Program-made: the position numbers and the translations under genes
Assembly (NCBI GenBank): GCA_963422465.1
Contig: OY730174.1
Location: 2,940,914-3,004,913, forward strand
Reading direction: 5' to 3'
Source of the DNA: Lichina pygmaea
Lineage: Eukaryota; Ascomycota; Lichinomycetes; Lichinales; Lichinaceae
Length of the DNA stretch: 64,000 nucleotides
The notes under the pieces: model-generated
What the model was told of the DNA's origin: nothing
Databases searched by the model: none
What the model saw: the letters and a program-made list of their open reading frames with translations, nothing else
Shown here: positions 11,806 to 23,200 of the stretch, piece by piece
Numbering within the stretch: position 1 is the first letter of the stretch
Layout of the letters: each line of letters starts with the position of its first letter

Positions 11806-11973
11806 CTACCCTCCTCTCCTTCATTCATCATCCTGATGAATTCTTGAGTATGTCTGCAAAATCACATGCCTCTGCTTACTGAAAACAACTGGCAGCCCAG
11901 ATCTGTGATCATAACTTTGTGTTGCTTGCTCTGTGTGACTTCTGTGTTTTGAACCACAAGCTCTGCTTCCAAA

Positions 11974-12330
11974 TGTCTGACAACAACAATAAGTTGAAGT
12001 GCGCTGAATGCACTTGTTGTGGGAAGTCCTGTGTGTCACTTTCTTGGGAGTCGCTGAACATGACCTGAGATAACCTTTGTGAGGATTTGGCTGTTGATGA
12101 GGCTAAGCAGGACACTCTTGTTGAGCAGCTTGCTGAGCTGCAGGCTTGTGTGTCCTGAAAGTGAAAAGTTCTTGAAGGTGCTGAGGGTTGAGCAAAGAAG
12201 AAGCTCCAGTGCCTTGTTGCTGAAATGGAGGTGGATGGTGAAGACTTGTCAGTGACAGTCATTGACATGTCTGTGCTGCAGGCCAAGCTGTTCAGTCCTA
12301 CTGCTGCCGGAACTGCTGCAGAAGGAGCTG
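11974..12330 (+). pseudogene. Antisense Cys-rich ORF remnant at the 3' end of chromovirus B (broken)
   Basis: Opposite in strand to the B gag-pol and adjacent to its 3' LTR, the plus strand shows a start (MSDNNNKLKCAECTCCGK), a cysteine-rich head, then a Glu/Leu/Ala/Gln-rich helical stretch. This is the same place, strand and layout as the antisense ORF of chromovirus A, though the two sequences are not obviously alike. It is broken in this copy. It could be a shared accessory gene of this chromovirus group. Confidence 0.45.
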
Positions 12331-15300
12331 GCAGTTCGCGAGGTTCCTGAGTGGTTCCCAGGTATTTTCCAAGTCTGGGTAGTTTTTCCACTTGACAAGG
12401 TATCACTGACCTTTTCTCTTCAAGATCTGTTCAACCTCAAATTCCTGTTCTTCCTCTGGTTGGTAATGAAATGTTTCCTGCAAGGGTGTGCTCTGGTCAG
12501 CTAATTTGATCATTGAGATGTGAAAGTTTGGGTGTACCCAAGCATCTCTCAGTAGTCGCAGTCTGATGTTGACTGGTCCAGTTCTTTCTTCAACTGAAAA
12601 TAGTCTGACCTTGACATGGTCCAGTTTCTTTGTTCTTGGTTTCTTGACTTTCCAATTTTTTGTGAGGAGGTAGACTTTATCCCCCTTCTTCAGCTGAGGT
12701 GCCATTTTTGATTTTTTGTCTATTTGGTGTTGTATCTTTTCTGAGGTCTCTTGAAGGTAATACCTCATCATCGTGTGTGTTTGTTGTAGGAGCTTGTCAT
12801 GTTGGAGTGCTTTCTCCGTGTTTGGTGAAGCTCTGCTTGGCATTCTGATGTTTGCGTGTCACCCAAAATTGGCAAAGAATAGTGATTCCTTTGTTGAGTC
12901 TGATCTGTGCTGGTTGATTGCCAGCTGTGCCACTGGTAATAATTGTACCCAATTGCTGTGGGTCTGGTTGATGTAATGCCGCAAATAAGTCTCCAGGACT
13001 TGGTTTGCTTGCTCCGTCTGGCTGTCAGTTTGTGGGTGATTTTTTGATTTTGATTTGATTCTTACACTGATTTGGCTGTTAAGCCATGCAGAACTTCTTG
13101 AAGGATTTTTGTCTCTGGTAGACTTGACTCGGGGACCTCACGTATTTACCGTACACCCTGTGGTTTGTAGTGTACGTACTGTGGGAAAACCCCAAACCCC
13201 GTAGGGGAAATAGGAAAACCACAGTAATGAGGGTCTTGTGGATCTTGACAGATATTGGGTGAGCTATTTCTTGGGGGTTTTCATACATCTTGCGAGTACA
13301 TCTTAGACAAGTTCTATGAATCTCAGGGGTTTTTGTGGCAGAATGTGGGGTGGGTCAGATTCGAACTGACGACTAGTTTAGTCAGGTTCTCCAGGCCTGA
13401 CACCACTAGTTCCGGGTCATGGGTGCCATGTAGTGGGAAACTCTCACCAGCTTCCCACTACACTATGCCACCCCAATTCGTGGGTGATAGACCGTAGACA
13501 TTTTGGGTTTTGTTCCCATGGCTGCACTGATTGTCTTCCAGTAGTTGGACGTGAAGAGTTTGTCTCTGTCTGTAATGATTGTGATTGGAACTCTGTGGTC
13601 TCTGACCAATCTGTCCAGTAAGAGGTGTCCCAACTGTTCTGCTGTGTGGGTCTCCTTGAATAGTACTGCTATTAGATATTTTGTGAATCTGTCCACTATC
13701 ACCATAATCAAGTTGTAGGTGATTCCTGTGACTGGGTCTTTGGACTTGGGTAGCTTTGTGATGAAGTCTATTGACATGTCTTCCCACAGGCCTCTTGGTA
13801 TCATGTTCAGGTGTCCTTCTCTATATGGCTTGTGTCTTCTGTGTTTGTTTTTCTGGCACAGTAGACATTTGCTGATGTAGCTTGTGACATGTTGTCAGAG
13901 GTTGATGACATTGTTCCCTGCCTGTTGGATAAGGTCTGTGGTCTTGGAGATTCCTGGGTGACTATGTGCTGGATTGTCGTGGTAGTTCCTTATTAATTCC
14001 TCAGTGTCTTCTGCCGTGAGCTTGTTGATCTGTGGTCAAGGCACCAGGTTCCCTTGCTGGTCCTGCTATAAGATTGTTCCTTGGTGTTCATCATCTTCCA
14101 TGTGGTTTTTTCATCAGCTTAGTGCGTCTGCTCTTCTGTTGTCTTGTCTGGGGGTGTATAAGATCTTAAACTTGTGTTGCCCTAGGAGTTCAGCCTATCT
14201 GACTTGCTGTCTGTTCAGCTTCTTGGTTGTCGTGAACATTGTCAGATTCTTGTGGTCTGTGAGAACAGTGAGTTCAGAACTGCTTTCCACGTACACTCTC
14301 CAGTGTTCGAGTGTGTTGACAACTGCCAGTAGCTCTTTGTTGTGGATATCATAGTTTTGTTCCACTTGTGACATTTTGCGTGAGTAGTAGGTGACTGGGT
14401 GCCACTTGCCATCTGCCTGTTGGTATAAACATGCTCCCACTGCCTGATCTGAAGTGTCTGTCTTGATTTGTGTTGGTTGGCCTGTCTTGAAGTTGAGGAG
14501 AACTGGTTTCTTGGCGCAAGTGTCCTTGAGCTGTTGGAATACTTTTTGTTATCTCTCTGTCCACTGGTACTCCACATCCTTCTTTGTGAGTTCTGTCAGT
14601 GGTGTTGCTGTTTGTGAGTAGTTCTTGATGAACTGTCAGTTGAAGTTGGCAAATCCTAGGAAGGCTTGTACTTCCTTAACTGATGTCAGTGTTAGCCATT
14701 GTTGAATCACTTTGATTTTCTCAGGGTTGATCTTGATCTCTTCAATTCCTATGATGTATCTGAGGAATTCAACTTCCAGTTTGTTGAACTTGCATTTCTT
14801 CAGGTTGAGCTTGGGCCCTGCCTTTTGTAGGCATCATAGAACATCCTTCACATGTTTGGTATGTTCCTGTTACGTGTTCAAGTAGACAAGAATATTGTCC
14901 AAGTAGGCGATAGCTGTTTGGTCTAGGTATGCTCTGATGACATTGTTGATCAATGCTTGACAAGTTGCTGGTGTGTTTGTGAGTCTGAATGGCATAACCA
15001 GATACTTGTAGTGTCTGTATCAGGTTCTGAAGGCTGTCTTCCATTCTTCTCCTTCTTTCATGTGTATCAGGTTGTATGCTCCTTTCAAGTCCAGCTTGGT
15101 AAAGATTGTAGCTTGGCTGATCCTGTCTCGCAATTTGTTCGCATTTGGCAACAGATATCATTTTTTGATGGTAATGTTGTTGAGTTTCCTGTAGTCCACA
15201 CAAAGTTGAAGACTTCTGTCTTTCTTTGGTGCAAATAGTATCAGGTATCCTGCTGGCAATTGAGATTCTTGAATGAAACTCTTTTTCAGGTTTTCCTCCA

Positions 15301-17570
15301 GGTACTCGCAAAGTACTTGGAGCTCTTTCTCTGATAACTGGTAAATTGGTCCAAATCCTGGCTCTGTCCCTGGTTGCAACTTGATCTCATGATCCCAAGG
15401 TTGGTGCTTAGGCAACACTGCTGTTGTTGTCTCTTCCTGAAAGAGGTTATCATACCCAGGTCAGTACTCTTCAGAGATCTCCAGAGAGTTAACAACTTTC
15501 TCTCTCTTCATCTCTGACTGTTTGGCCACCTGGTTCTGGGGTGTGCCTGTCAAGGTGGACCTCTTCTCTTGAGAGTCGTCCTTTCTGTCAGTGAGGTTCC
15601 ACTGAGGACTCCTTCCCTCATCTGTCCACGCCTTCTGCGGCTGGTAACAGGTCTGAGCTGTGTTGTTAGTGCAGTTCCTAAACGTGAGTACTCCTGTCCT
15701 CCAGTTAACAACTGGGTTGTGCTTCTTTAGCCAAGGCATCCCCAAATAGATATCCTGAGTGGCCAACTCAATGATATCAAGGTGGATCCTTTCAGCATGG
15801 TGTCTGGTAACTATTTCCATTGGCTGCATCTTGTGGCAGACTAGCTCTGTCTGTCTATTTGCCATCATGAGCTGATAGGGCTGCTGCTTGCGTCTTCTTC
15901 CAGTGCTGAGGGTGTTGTAAAGTTGTCTTGAAATGTAGTTTCCACTGGCTCCAGAGTCAACAAGTGCGTATGTCTGTACTGGTGTGTTGGCGTGTAGTGA
16001 CACAGGTAATCGCAGGTGCTTTGCGTTGCTAGGAGTCATGTTGTTGAGCTCCCAATGTCACCCCTTGACAAGAGAGTTCAATCTTTTCCTGATCAAAGTG
16101 TTTTTCCACTGACTGGGCAATAGGTCCAGCCATTCCCATCAGTTCTGAGGAATCTGTTCATGAATTTGTCTTGCTGATGCTTGTCACATCCAGGCTTGAG
16201 GCAGTACTGCCAATTGTTGACATAGCAGTTGTGGTTGTTGCCTTGCTGTAGGAACATAAGGTGTTTGTGCCAATTATGTGTGTGCCCGGGGAATGCGGTG
16301 TGTTGGTGTTTGTCCCAAAGGTAGATCTCACACACATCCTTCTCGCAATTGACCCAATGCTTGTGGCAGGTGGTGTGGTAGGGTGAATGTCCTCTGTACC
16401 TTCGTAGTTGTTTGTGGTAGGTGTAGTAGTGCTTCATGCAAAACCTCCACTGTAGTTCGCTGTGCTGTAGATTTTGTGGGTCTATACTGTAAGCATAGCT
16501 TCCTTGTGGTATTTCTTCTTTGATAGATGTGGGTTTGTCTCAGTCTCTATCAGAGGTGGTTAAGGGCTCCTGTCCCTTGTCCTGACCTGTCTGTTCTGGT
16601 AGGTCCTTGCCTCCTGATGTTGCCAGTTGGTGGGCTGCTTCCAATGTCTGATCGTAGTTGTCCTATTGTTCGAGGGATAGCTGAGCCTCTCCTGGTGGGT
16701 CCTCTGGCTTGATGACATTCCAGTCTCTGTCAAGTGTATTAAGTTGCTGTCAGTGCACCTTGTTCTTTGAACAACAGTCTTTCACTATGTGGCCTAGCTT
16801 GCCACAGGCATAGCACTTCAGTGCTTTCCCCTTGTTGTTGTTCCTTCCTTTTGTGAACCTTCCCTTGTGGTGGACTGTATCCAGTTCTATGGGTGCATAG
16901 CCATATAGGTCATGTGGTGGTGCCTTGTTAGGCAGCTTGTAGTGGTTGCTCACATGCCATGCGGGGTGGCTGTATCCTCCATTGTGGTGTTTCTCCATCG
17001 CTCGCTCGAATAGTTTATCATCGATGTTGATTGCTTGTGTGATGAGCTTGTCCAGTGTGTTGACCGCTTGTCTGTCAAAGGTGATTTCATCCTTCATGTT
17101 TTCCTTGAGTCTACGTCAGTACATGACCATCAGGGTGTTGTTGTCCCAGTCGGTCAGTACTGAGTATTGCTTGAACTGCGTGGTGTACTCTGTGGCAGAG
17201 TGTTGTTGTTTGATGTGCTGGATCATTCCTATAGCCACTTTGTCTTTGTTAGATAGTCCAAGGATCCTTTTGATCTTGTCCTTGAATTATGTCCATTTTG
17301 TCATCTATTCTGACATGCCATCATGGCCTCTGTTTCCTGAGAGATGTTTGTTGACGTAGGGCTTGATCCATCAATAAGCATTGCCTCTCATGTAAGTGGT
17401 TGCGAAGAGGGGCCACTTCTCCTTAGGCAACTTTGTCTCTGGTTAGAATTGAAAGTAGACTTGGAGTTGCATGAGCCAGTCGTCAACCTTGTTTCTTTCA
17501 CTGTAGAACAGGTCTGGCTTGGTGACGCTAATCTTTCCATCTAGGAAGTTGGGGTTGGTTACTCCTGAGG
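12331..17570 (-). pseudogene. gag-pol region of chromovirus B (broken)
   Basis: Read right to left: gag (about 17570-16740) with knuckle CYACGKLGHIVKDC near 16800; protease with ALVDSGASGNYIS near 15965; reverse transcriptase with LCVDYRKLNN near 15190; RNase H (about 14440-14200) with NKELLAVVNTLEHW; integrase (about 13900-12500), split by a SINE in its catalytic core; and a chromodomain near 12450-12340 ([10 protein letters not shown]). Codon use is AT-richer than in chromovirus A. Many breaks of all kinds. Related to chromovirus A at the level of clade, not family. Confidence 0.88.
13041..13476 (-). mobile_element. tRNA-derived SINE, copy 1, in the integrase of chromovirus B
   Basis: 436 bp, flanked by 12-bp duplications TTTGTGGGTGAT (13029-13040) and TTCGTGGGTGAT (13477-13488) with one mismatch. 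On the minus strand the 5' end is tRNA-like: GGGGTGG (13468-13474) pairs with CCACCCC (13347-13353), and a T-arm with GTTCGAATC (B-box) has a perfect 5-bp stem around 13352-13370. A 10-bp hairpin (GTAGTGGGAA/TTCCCACTAC) lies in the D-arm region. The last ~55 bases match the 3' end of the resident LINE (AGTTCTGCATGGCT... GTAAGAAT), followed by an A-rich tail. It is therefore a SINE that probably used this LINE's reverse transcriptase. It is too long and altered to be a working tRNA gene. Confidence 0.82.
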
Positions 17571-17595
17571 TACTCATCCTTGAGGGTCTTCAAAG

Positions 17596-18111
17596 TGTTG
17601 CGGTCTGTACTGTGCTGTCCTAACTGAGTATAGGATTAAGGGTGAGATGTGGAAGGCGGGTTGGTTCTTGCAGGAGAGGAGTGTCAAGGAGTGCGAAGGG
17701 GTTTGGTGGAACATGGTGGTGGTGACACCTGATCAATGGCTTCGTACAAAAGGATTGTATTGAAGTAGATCTAGTTGTCTGGATCACAACATGAGTTGAA
17801 GATGATTGTTCCATAGGGGAACTATCGTCAGACTATATAGTGCTGGCCTGTCAAGACAATCAAGATTGTCTTGACAGTCTTGACATCAAGACAGGTGAGA
17901 TTGTCTTGACAGTCCCACCATGTTATGCACCCTACGTCAAGACTGGTGAGATTGTCTTGATGCTTCATGCATCCTGCGTCAATACTTCCATGTGTCTCGA
18001 CAGTCACGTGACCCCTTGTTGGTTGGTCACTTGACTTCCATGGTGTCCTCTTGCCTGGCCCGCGGCCTGATTGCCTATAAATGAGTGGCTCCCATCACAT
18101 GGGTCGTAACA
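17596..18111 (-). repeat. 5' LTR of chromovirus B
   Basis: 516 bp, TGTTGCGGTCTG to GTCGTAACA, adjacent to target duplication CCAGA (18112-18116). Contains about two copies of the ~42-bp GTCAAGACTGGTGAGATTG unit. The minus-strand primer-binding site should lie just left of 17596; I did not match it to a tRNA. Confidence 0.9.
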
Positions 18112-20012
18112 CCAGAAATCCAGATAGACTTTAGAAAAGGAAGATCAACTGAGTCTGCACTATTTCTACTCACTTCCCAAGTTGAAAAAGTCTGGAAGAA
18201 AGGAATGGTAGTAAGTCTTCTTTCTCTGGATATCTCAGGAGCTTATGATAGAGTTCTGCCAGAAATTCTCAAGAAAATCCTGGAGAGAAAAGGAATCCCC
18301 AGCTGGTTTGTTAACTAGATCTTTTCTTTCACTACCCAAAGAAAAACCTCTCTTGTCTTTGATGATTCAGTCTTCTTTTTTTCCAGTACACTGTGGAGTC
18401 TCTCAAGGTTCACCTCTCTCTCCTATTTTATTTCTTTTCTATATTTCAGATCTTCATAATACTGTTCATACACCAGAGAAAGGTGTATCAGCTCTGGGCT
18501 TTGCAGATGACACAAACCTTCTGGCATTTTCCCCTTCTCTTAAAAGCAATCTCCTGAAGCTAAAGTCTACTCACTCCAAGTGTTTAGACTGGGCAAGAAA
18601 ACATGGAATGAAGTTTGCACCTGAAAAGTATGAACTTCTCCATTTTTCTAGAAGAAGAACAGATAATCTTCAGCTCAGTCTAAGACTTGGAGAAGCGGTA
18701 CTACAGCCTAAGGAAGAAGTGCGTATTCTGGGACTACACTATGATTCCAAGCTTCTCTGGAAAAAACACCAGAAAAACATGTTACAGAAAGCTTCCAAGT
18801 TTTTCTCAGCACTTTCCAGAACTACTTTTTCTACATGGGGTCTACCTGTTCTCTCTGCTAGACTTGTCTACACTGCAATACTGAGATCACTTCTCAGCTA
18901 TGCAGTAGGAGTCTGGTTCAATCCCCACAAAAAACCTTCTAATATTTCTTCTCTAAATCTTTTCCAGACTAAGTGTCTAAAAACTATAGGAGGTGTCTTC
19001 AAAGCTACTCCTACATTTCTTATTGAAGGAGAACTATTCCTACCACCTCTTGATCTTTATTTCAAATTTAGAACAGCAACTTTTCTACAATCTTTCTATT
19101 TTTCCAATACTTCTTCTAATCCTCTCTCCTCACTTCTCTATAAGCTCTTTTCCCAGATCACTGTTTTTGTTTCTACTCTGAGAACACCTCCAAAGTCTCT
19201 GTCTACTATCACACCTAACTGGAAAGCAAGATGGCTAGAAGAACTAACCACTAACCAAGATTACTCTAAGAAACAATTTCAAGAAGTGTTTCAGAAAGAG
19301 TGGGAAGCCAGATGGCAGGCAAACAGACAGAAATGTTCTTCAGTCTGGGAGCTATTTTGCAGACTACCCCAAAAGAAAAATCTCAAAGTTTTCAAAGACT
19401 TGAGAAAAGCTAAAGCTAGTCTTTACTTGCAGATTCTATCAGCAAGGATAGGACTAGCCAGCTTTCTTTTCAGAGCAAATGTTCCTGACTTCCAATCCCC
19501 TCTATGTTCCTGTGGTTTTGGAGAAGAGACTGCTCAACATATCACTTTCTCTTGTAACAAGTTTCTTACTCAAAGACAGCAAGCCACTTTTCTTTCCTAC
19601 AATTTCTCTACTTTACTTCAAAAGCCTAAAGTGCTTAAAGAATTTCTTCTCTGGTTTATGTCTTTGAAAAGACTAGACCAGTTTAACTTAGCACACCAAC
19701 TCTTACCAGAGAACCTATCATCTCTGTGATTTTATTTTCTCCAGACACTGCATATTCTTCCAGATAATTCCCTAGTCTTACCCAAGTCTCAGTTTTTATT
19801 CCTTCAAAGGTTTTCTGGGAAAAAAAAGCATGTATCTAGAAGTTCTGCATGGCTCAGCAGCCAAATCAGAGTAAGAATAAAATAAAATAAAAAATAAAAT
19901 GTACAGTGATAGGTAGCTGATAGGCTCAAAAACTCAGCTGCTACTGTAGAGTGCCCAGGACACCATAGCAGCTATGTAGTGTCCAGACACACACTAATTA
20001 GAGTACAGCGCC

Positions 20013-20222
20013 ATGAATTTCTTTGGTGATGTGACATCACTACTGCCACTGATACTGCTGTTACTAATAGTGTTGCTACTTGTTGTCTGTTGCTGTGGTG
20101 TTTGTACTTGTAGTACTGGTGCTTATGATAACTTCTTGAAGTTTAGTCAAGAAGTGCACAAGAAGATGTGGGATACAGTGGGCAAAGAAGAGGAGGCCAG
20201 ATGGAGAAGAAAAAAGTCTTGA
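20013..20222 (+). CDS. Possible 69-residue single-pass membrane peptide
   Basis: ATG 20013 opens a frame MNFFGDVTSLLPLILLLLIV followed by LLLVVCCCGVC. This makes a ~20-residue hydrophobic helix starting at about residue 10, ended by a cysteine cluster that could be palmitoylated, then a charged tail with Glu/Lys/Arg. It lies about 110 bp after the LINE tail, in AT-rich sequence unlike the GC-rich spacer that follows. I do not recognise a family. It could be a chance ORF; composition of a signal-anchor followed by a soluble tail is the only support. Confidence 0.3.
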   Translation: MNFFGDVTSLLPLILLLLIVLLLVVCCCGVCTCSTGAYDNFLKFSQEVHKKMWDTVGKEEEARWRRKKS

Positions 20223-23200
20223 TGAACACACAATCTTGTCTACCAGGCCACCTACATATGTATGTACTTCTGACATGACTAACTCTCTTGTACTTGTAGG
20301 TGTATTGGCTGAGTCAGACTCTAGTCATCATGGGTTAGTAACCATACAGTATGTAAGGTACTTGTACAAGTTCCCCACGGGCTTGTCTGACTGACGCCAT
20401 GTGAAATCCTCACATCAAGCATCGGCAGACTATCTGAGCTCTCTTATCTCTTGAACGGTACGAAGTACGGTATCCAATCCAACGTCTCTGCAGACCACCA
20501 TCTTACTGTAGCACCATGATAGGGTAGAGTCAATCTCTGCTTGTCCTGACTCCACCGTGGACCTTGCATCCAGTTCAAGAGGACTCTGTCGTCAGAGAAA
20601 TGAAAAAGAGCATGCTTTTTTTCTTGGGGGGAAGGGTGGGGGGGCTTAGAGTGACTACCGGTACGAGGTACTGTTCTCGTACTCGTAGGATCTTCACCAA
20701 TCCTATTTGAAGCGCGAAGGAACCGCAGATGTCTGGCAGCGGTGGCAGCACGACGGTAGCCGAGTGGTGTGGCGGCCCCTTGCGGATGCCGGCACTTGTT
20801 GCCGCTCCGGCGGTGGCTGGCTGCACCTGGAAACCTAGTCGGCATCGTGAGCATGTGCGTGTCTGTGTGCCGGGGGTGTGAAACAAGGATCGGTTTCGGC
20901 CGGTGTACGGTACGTATGTACGTACGGTGGACGCCGACTTCAATCGACCTCGCATGTCGGGGGCTATCGGGCCTGTTGACCTAGAATACTGATCGCTATG
21001 TGCGGGCCCCTTCCTGGAGACGTCGGACTAGAGCATGCCTTATTCTTGGCGGGACTGAATCTTGACGGATTCGTCGCCCCTTCGAAATCATCAGCGTGAC
21101 CGTGCGCGGGGTGCGGTCAAGGAGGCCTACTAGTGGTATGTGCGTAGGTGGTACGGCGACGCAAGTCCCCACCGAAACCGTCCCCTGGTAGAGAACATCC
21201 GGCCCTCCTGCCTCACAGCCTTGGGCCGCCGATGAAAACAGGTCGAGTGCCGGGGTCGGTCGGCGCAGCGTTGTCGCTCGTCGTTCCTTCTCTGCGTCGC
21301 GGGTCGCGTCCGACCTCGGAAAGGCCGTCGTTGTCGTCTCGGAAGCGCTTATAGGCCTGGGATGCCTCGTGGATCAAGACCTGCGTGAGTCGAAGCGCAA
21401 TCGAGTCAGAGCGCCAAGGCGCTAATTACCCCAGACCTGCGAGCTCCGCTCAGGCCGGCCCCCACCTCGCACGCGCATCTCACGAATTTTGGCGAAATGG
21501 TGCTCTGCCGTTGCTCCAGTACGTCTGGGAAGAGCCTCGTACGAGTAGTCGAGGGGGCCAAAACGGTGAGCCTCGACCTCGCTGGTCGGTTGAGCGTCGC
21601 CAGACGAGCCCTGGGACCGGAACACGGCAGAGCGCGGACTGGGCCAGTCGGGCTCGAGTCTAAGAAGTCGGACCCTGACGATTCCAAAAGGCTTGAGGGT
21701 CCCGTTGGCCAGTGCGATCGTGTCGTATCCCTGCGGTGCCTTGTTCCGCACCTCGATGATCCTCTCGGAGCCAAGAGCGAGATCGAAGCCGCATCTAAAT
21801 CTTGTCACTGTTGCGATATCGCCACGGACGACCTCGATATCACCGTCGTGTGTTCTGCTTCCCCTCCTGGTGCGAAAGAGGCTGCGATCAGATGAGCTCT
21901 GGCGCGGCAGAGCCGTCACCGTACAGAACACGGCCGCTTGCTACCTCGCGCGCATCGAGGATAGACTAGCAAGGCTCAGCCGACGAAGAGCCCGTCCGCT
22001 CTTACGATTAGCCCTTCTGTGTGTCTGACCCAAAGCGTCGGCCTGGATCGCCGAAGCCAATTCGGACTGGAGGAAGGTGAGCTCTTTGGCCGGCCGTCGC
22101 ATTCCTCCAAGCAGACCGAGGCCGACGATCGGCGCGTCGGGTCTCGTTCGTCCACTTCACGGCGCGCCGGTTGGAGGATCGATCGACACCGGTGCGGCTC
22201 CAGCTCCTCATCCCGGTTGGGTCCGAGCCGAGTAACGGGCGACCCCTGCAACTCTCCGCCCATGTCGTACCCGTAGATTGTCACGGCGTGGTTGTGCTGC
22301 TGCTGGATCTGGACGATCCGCTCCCGTGTCTGCTCGGCCGGCGCACGCGAGACGCACTGCGTACCACGCCGTACCCCCTCGGACTTCGCACGGTGCCGCC
22401 CGGAAACGAATGCCATCGGAGCCGTCGTGATTTAAGCGTTGATCGGCGTCGCCTTCGGGCGCGGTGACGTCGAGTGCTGCGGTGGGCGCAACGCTGCCAC
22501 AGGATCCAACGCTTCGCTCTTGACCCAATAACGCACCGGGCGGTATGTCGGACATGGGAACAGGGATCCTCGATCGACCTGACCAATGGGTCAATCCCAT
22601 GCTTTTGGCGACCGCTGGTTCGGTGACGAGCTCACCGCCGAGTCGAACGGGCCGGCCAGCACCCAGCGTCCTACAACAGTAAAACCGCCTCGAGGGATCG
22701 TGCTGGCTATCGTCGCAAGACGGGCTCTGTCATCCTCATCCTCCTGGCTTGTTCAAACCCGGTCAGGCATGTTGAGTATCGTCGAGTTGTATTCGGTGGT
22801 CTTTCACGTTGCGCTTCGCCTTGGTGTCTCCTTGCACTTCGAATCAGGCGCCTGTGGTGAGCTGCCATGGTCGACGTCGCTTGACACCACCATCGCGCTT
22901 CAGAGGGTCTGGTGTGTGAAGATCCGAACATTAGCGTCCGTCGTGGCGGATCACGCCCGCTTTGTGGGCCCCGCCACCGCACCGAAGGCTCGTAGATGGA
23001 GCTCGCCAGAGCCCTCGGCGAGGTCTTCCATCCAGCCCGTAGCCTCTCACGTGGTGGGGACCATCATCGCGGCAACGACACGGCCGTTCTGTACGCTCGA
23101 GGACGAGCTCCGTCATGCCGTCTCGCTGTCAGGGCTCCGGCAAATCTCCGCCGCTCGGCTTTCGATGTGCGGGGGACTCATGGACGCCCGACCCAGGGGA

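Larger units (their letters stand above)
4002..18111 (-). mobile_element. Ty3/gypsy chromovirus B, minus strand, broken fossil
   Basis: The element is bounded by TGTT...AACA termini and a 5-bp duplication CCAGA (3997-4001 and 18112-18116) inside the reverse transcriptase of the host LINE. The 5' LTR is at the right (17596-18111). The 3' LTR is at the left in two pieces (4002-4253 and 11445-11805), because a LINE carrying chromovirus A jumped into it. The internal part (11806-17595) encodes, right to left, gag with a CCHC knuckle, protease, reverse transcriptase, RNase H, integrase and a chromodomain. A SINE lies in the integrase region. It has many breaks (clearly more than ten) and looks older than element A: its LTRs differ at more sites and it hosts later insertions. 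Confidence 0.93.
1355..19729 (+). pseudogene. LINE ORF2 (endonuclease, reverse transcriptase), interrupted and broken
   Basis: Starts at ATG 1355, 64 bases after ORF1 ends. APE-type endonuclease motifs in order: NLLQYNVQKS (about 1373), ALQEPW (about 1465), LTDSNLHHSSW (about 1779), then, past the LINE inserted at 1967-2953, TGSDHRPV (about 3020-3043). A charged linker (3177-3580) follows. Reverse transcriptase begins around 3700 with AWRPIALLNTIGK (about 3900), resumes at 18117 with IDFRKGRSTESALF, then SQGSPLSPILFLF (about 18400) and FADDTN (18499). The C-terminal CSCGFGEETAQHITFSC (about 19506) is the cysteine-rich motif of such LINEs. I see no RNase H domain. Stops at about 3117, 3585 and 18316 and frameshifts near 3770 and 18380 rule out a working enzyme in this copy. 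Confidence 0.85.
1..19900 (+). mobile_element. Host LINE (Tad/I-like non-LTR retrotransposon), split by later insertions
   Basis: The oldest element of the nest. Its own sequence lies in three pieces: 1-1966, 2967-4001 and 18117-19900. The pieces read through in order: CCHC gag-like ORF1, APE-type endonuclease, reverse transcriptase with FADD (18499-18510), a C-terminal C-x-C...H...C motif (about 19509-19560), a 3' UTR, and a tail of TAAAA-like units ending near 19900. Removing the inserts rejoins codons exactly: endonuclease across 1966/2967, and reverse transcriptase ENLLP to EIQ across 4001/18117. The 5' end lies outside the window. ORF2 is dead: an in-frame stop at about 3117, another at about 3585, frame loss near 3770, a TAG replacing a Trp codon near 18316, and a 1-nt slip in a T run near 18380. 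Clade assignment is by general architecture only. Confidence 0.9.

Noticed and set aside
13347-13474. tRNA gene
   Set aside because: Acceptor and T-arm are tRNA-like, but the spacing is ~128 nt with an extra hairpin, the region repeats at 34142-35115, and target duplications enclose a larger unit. It is a SINE head.
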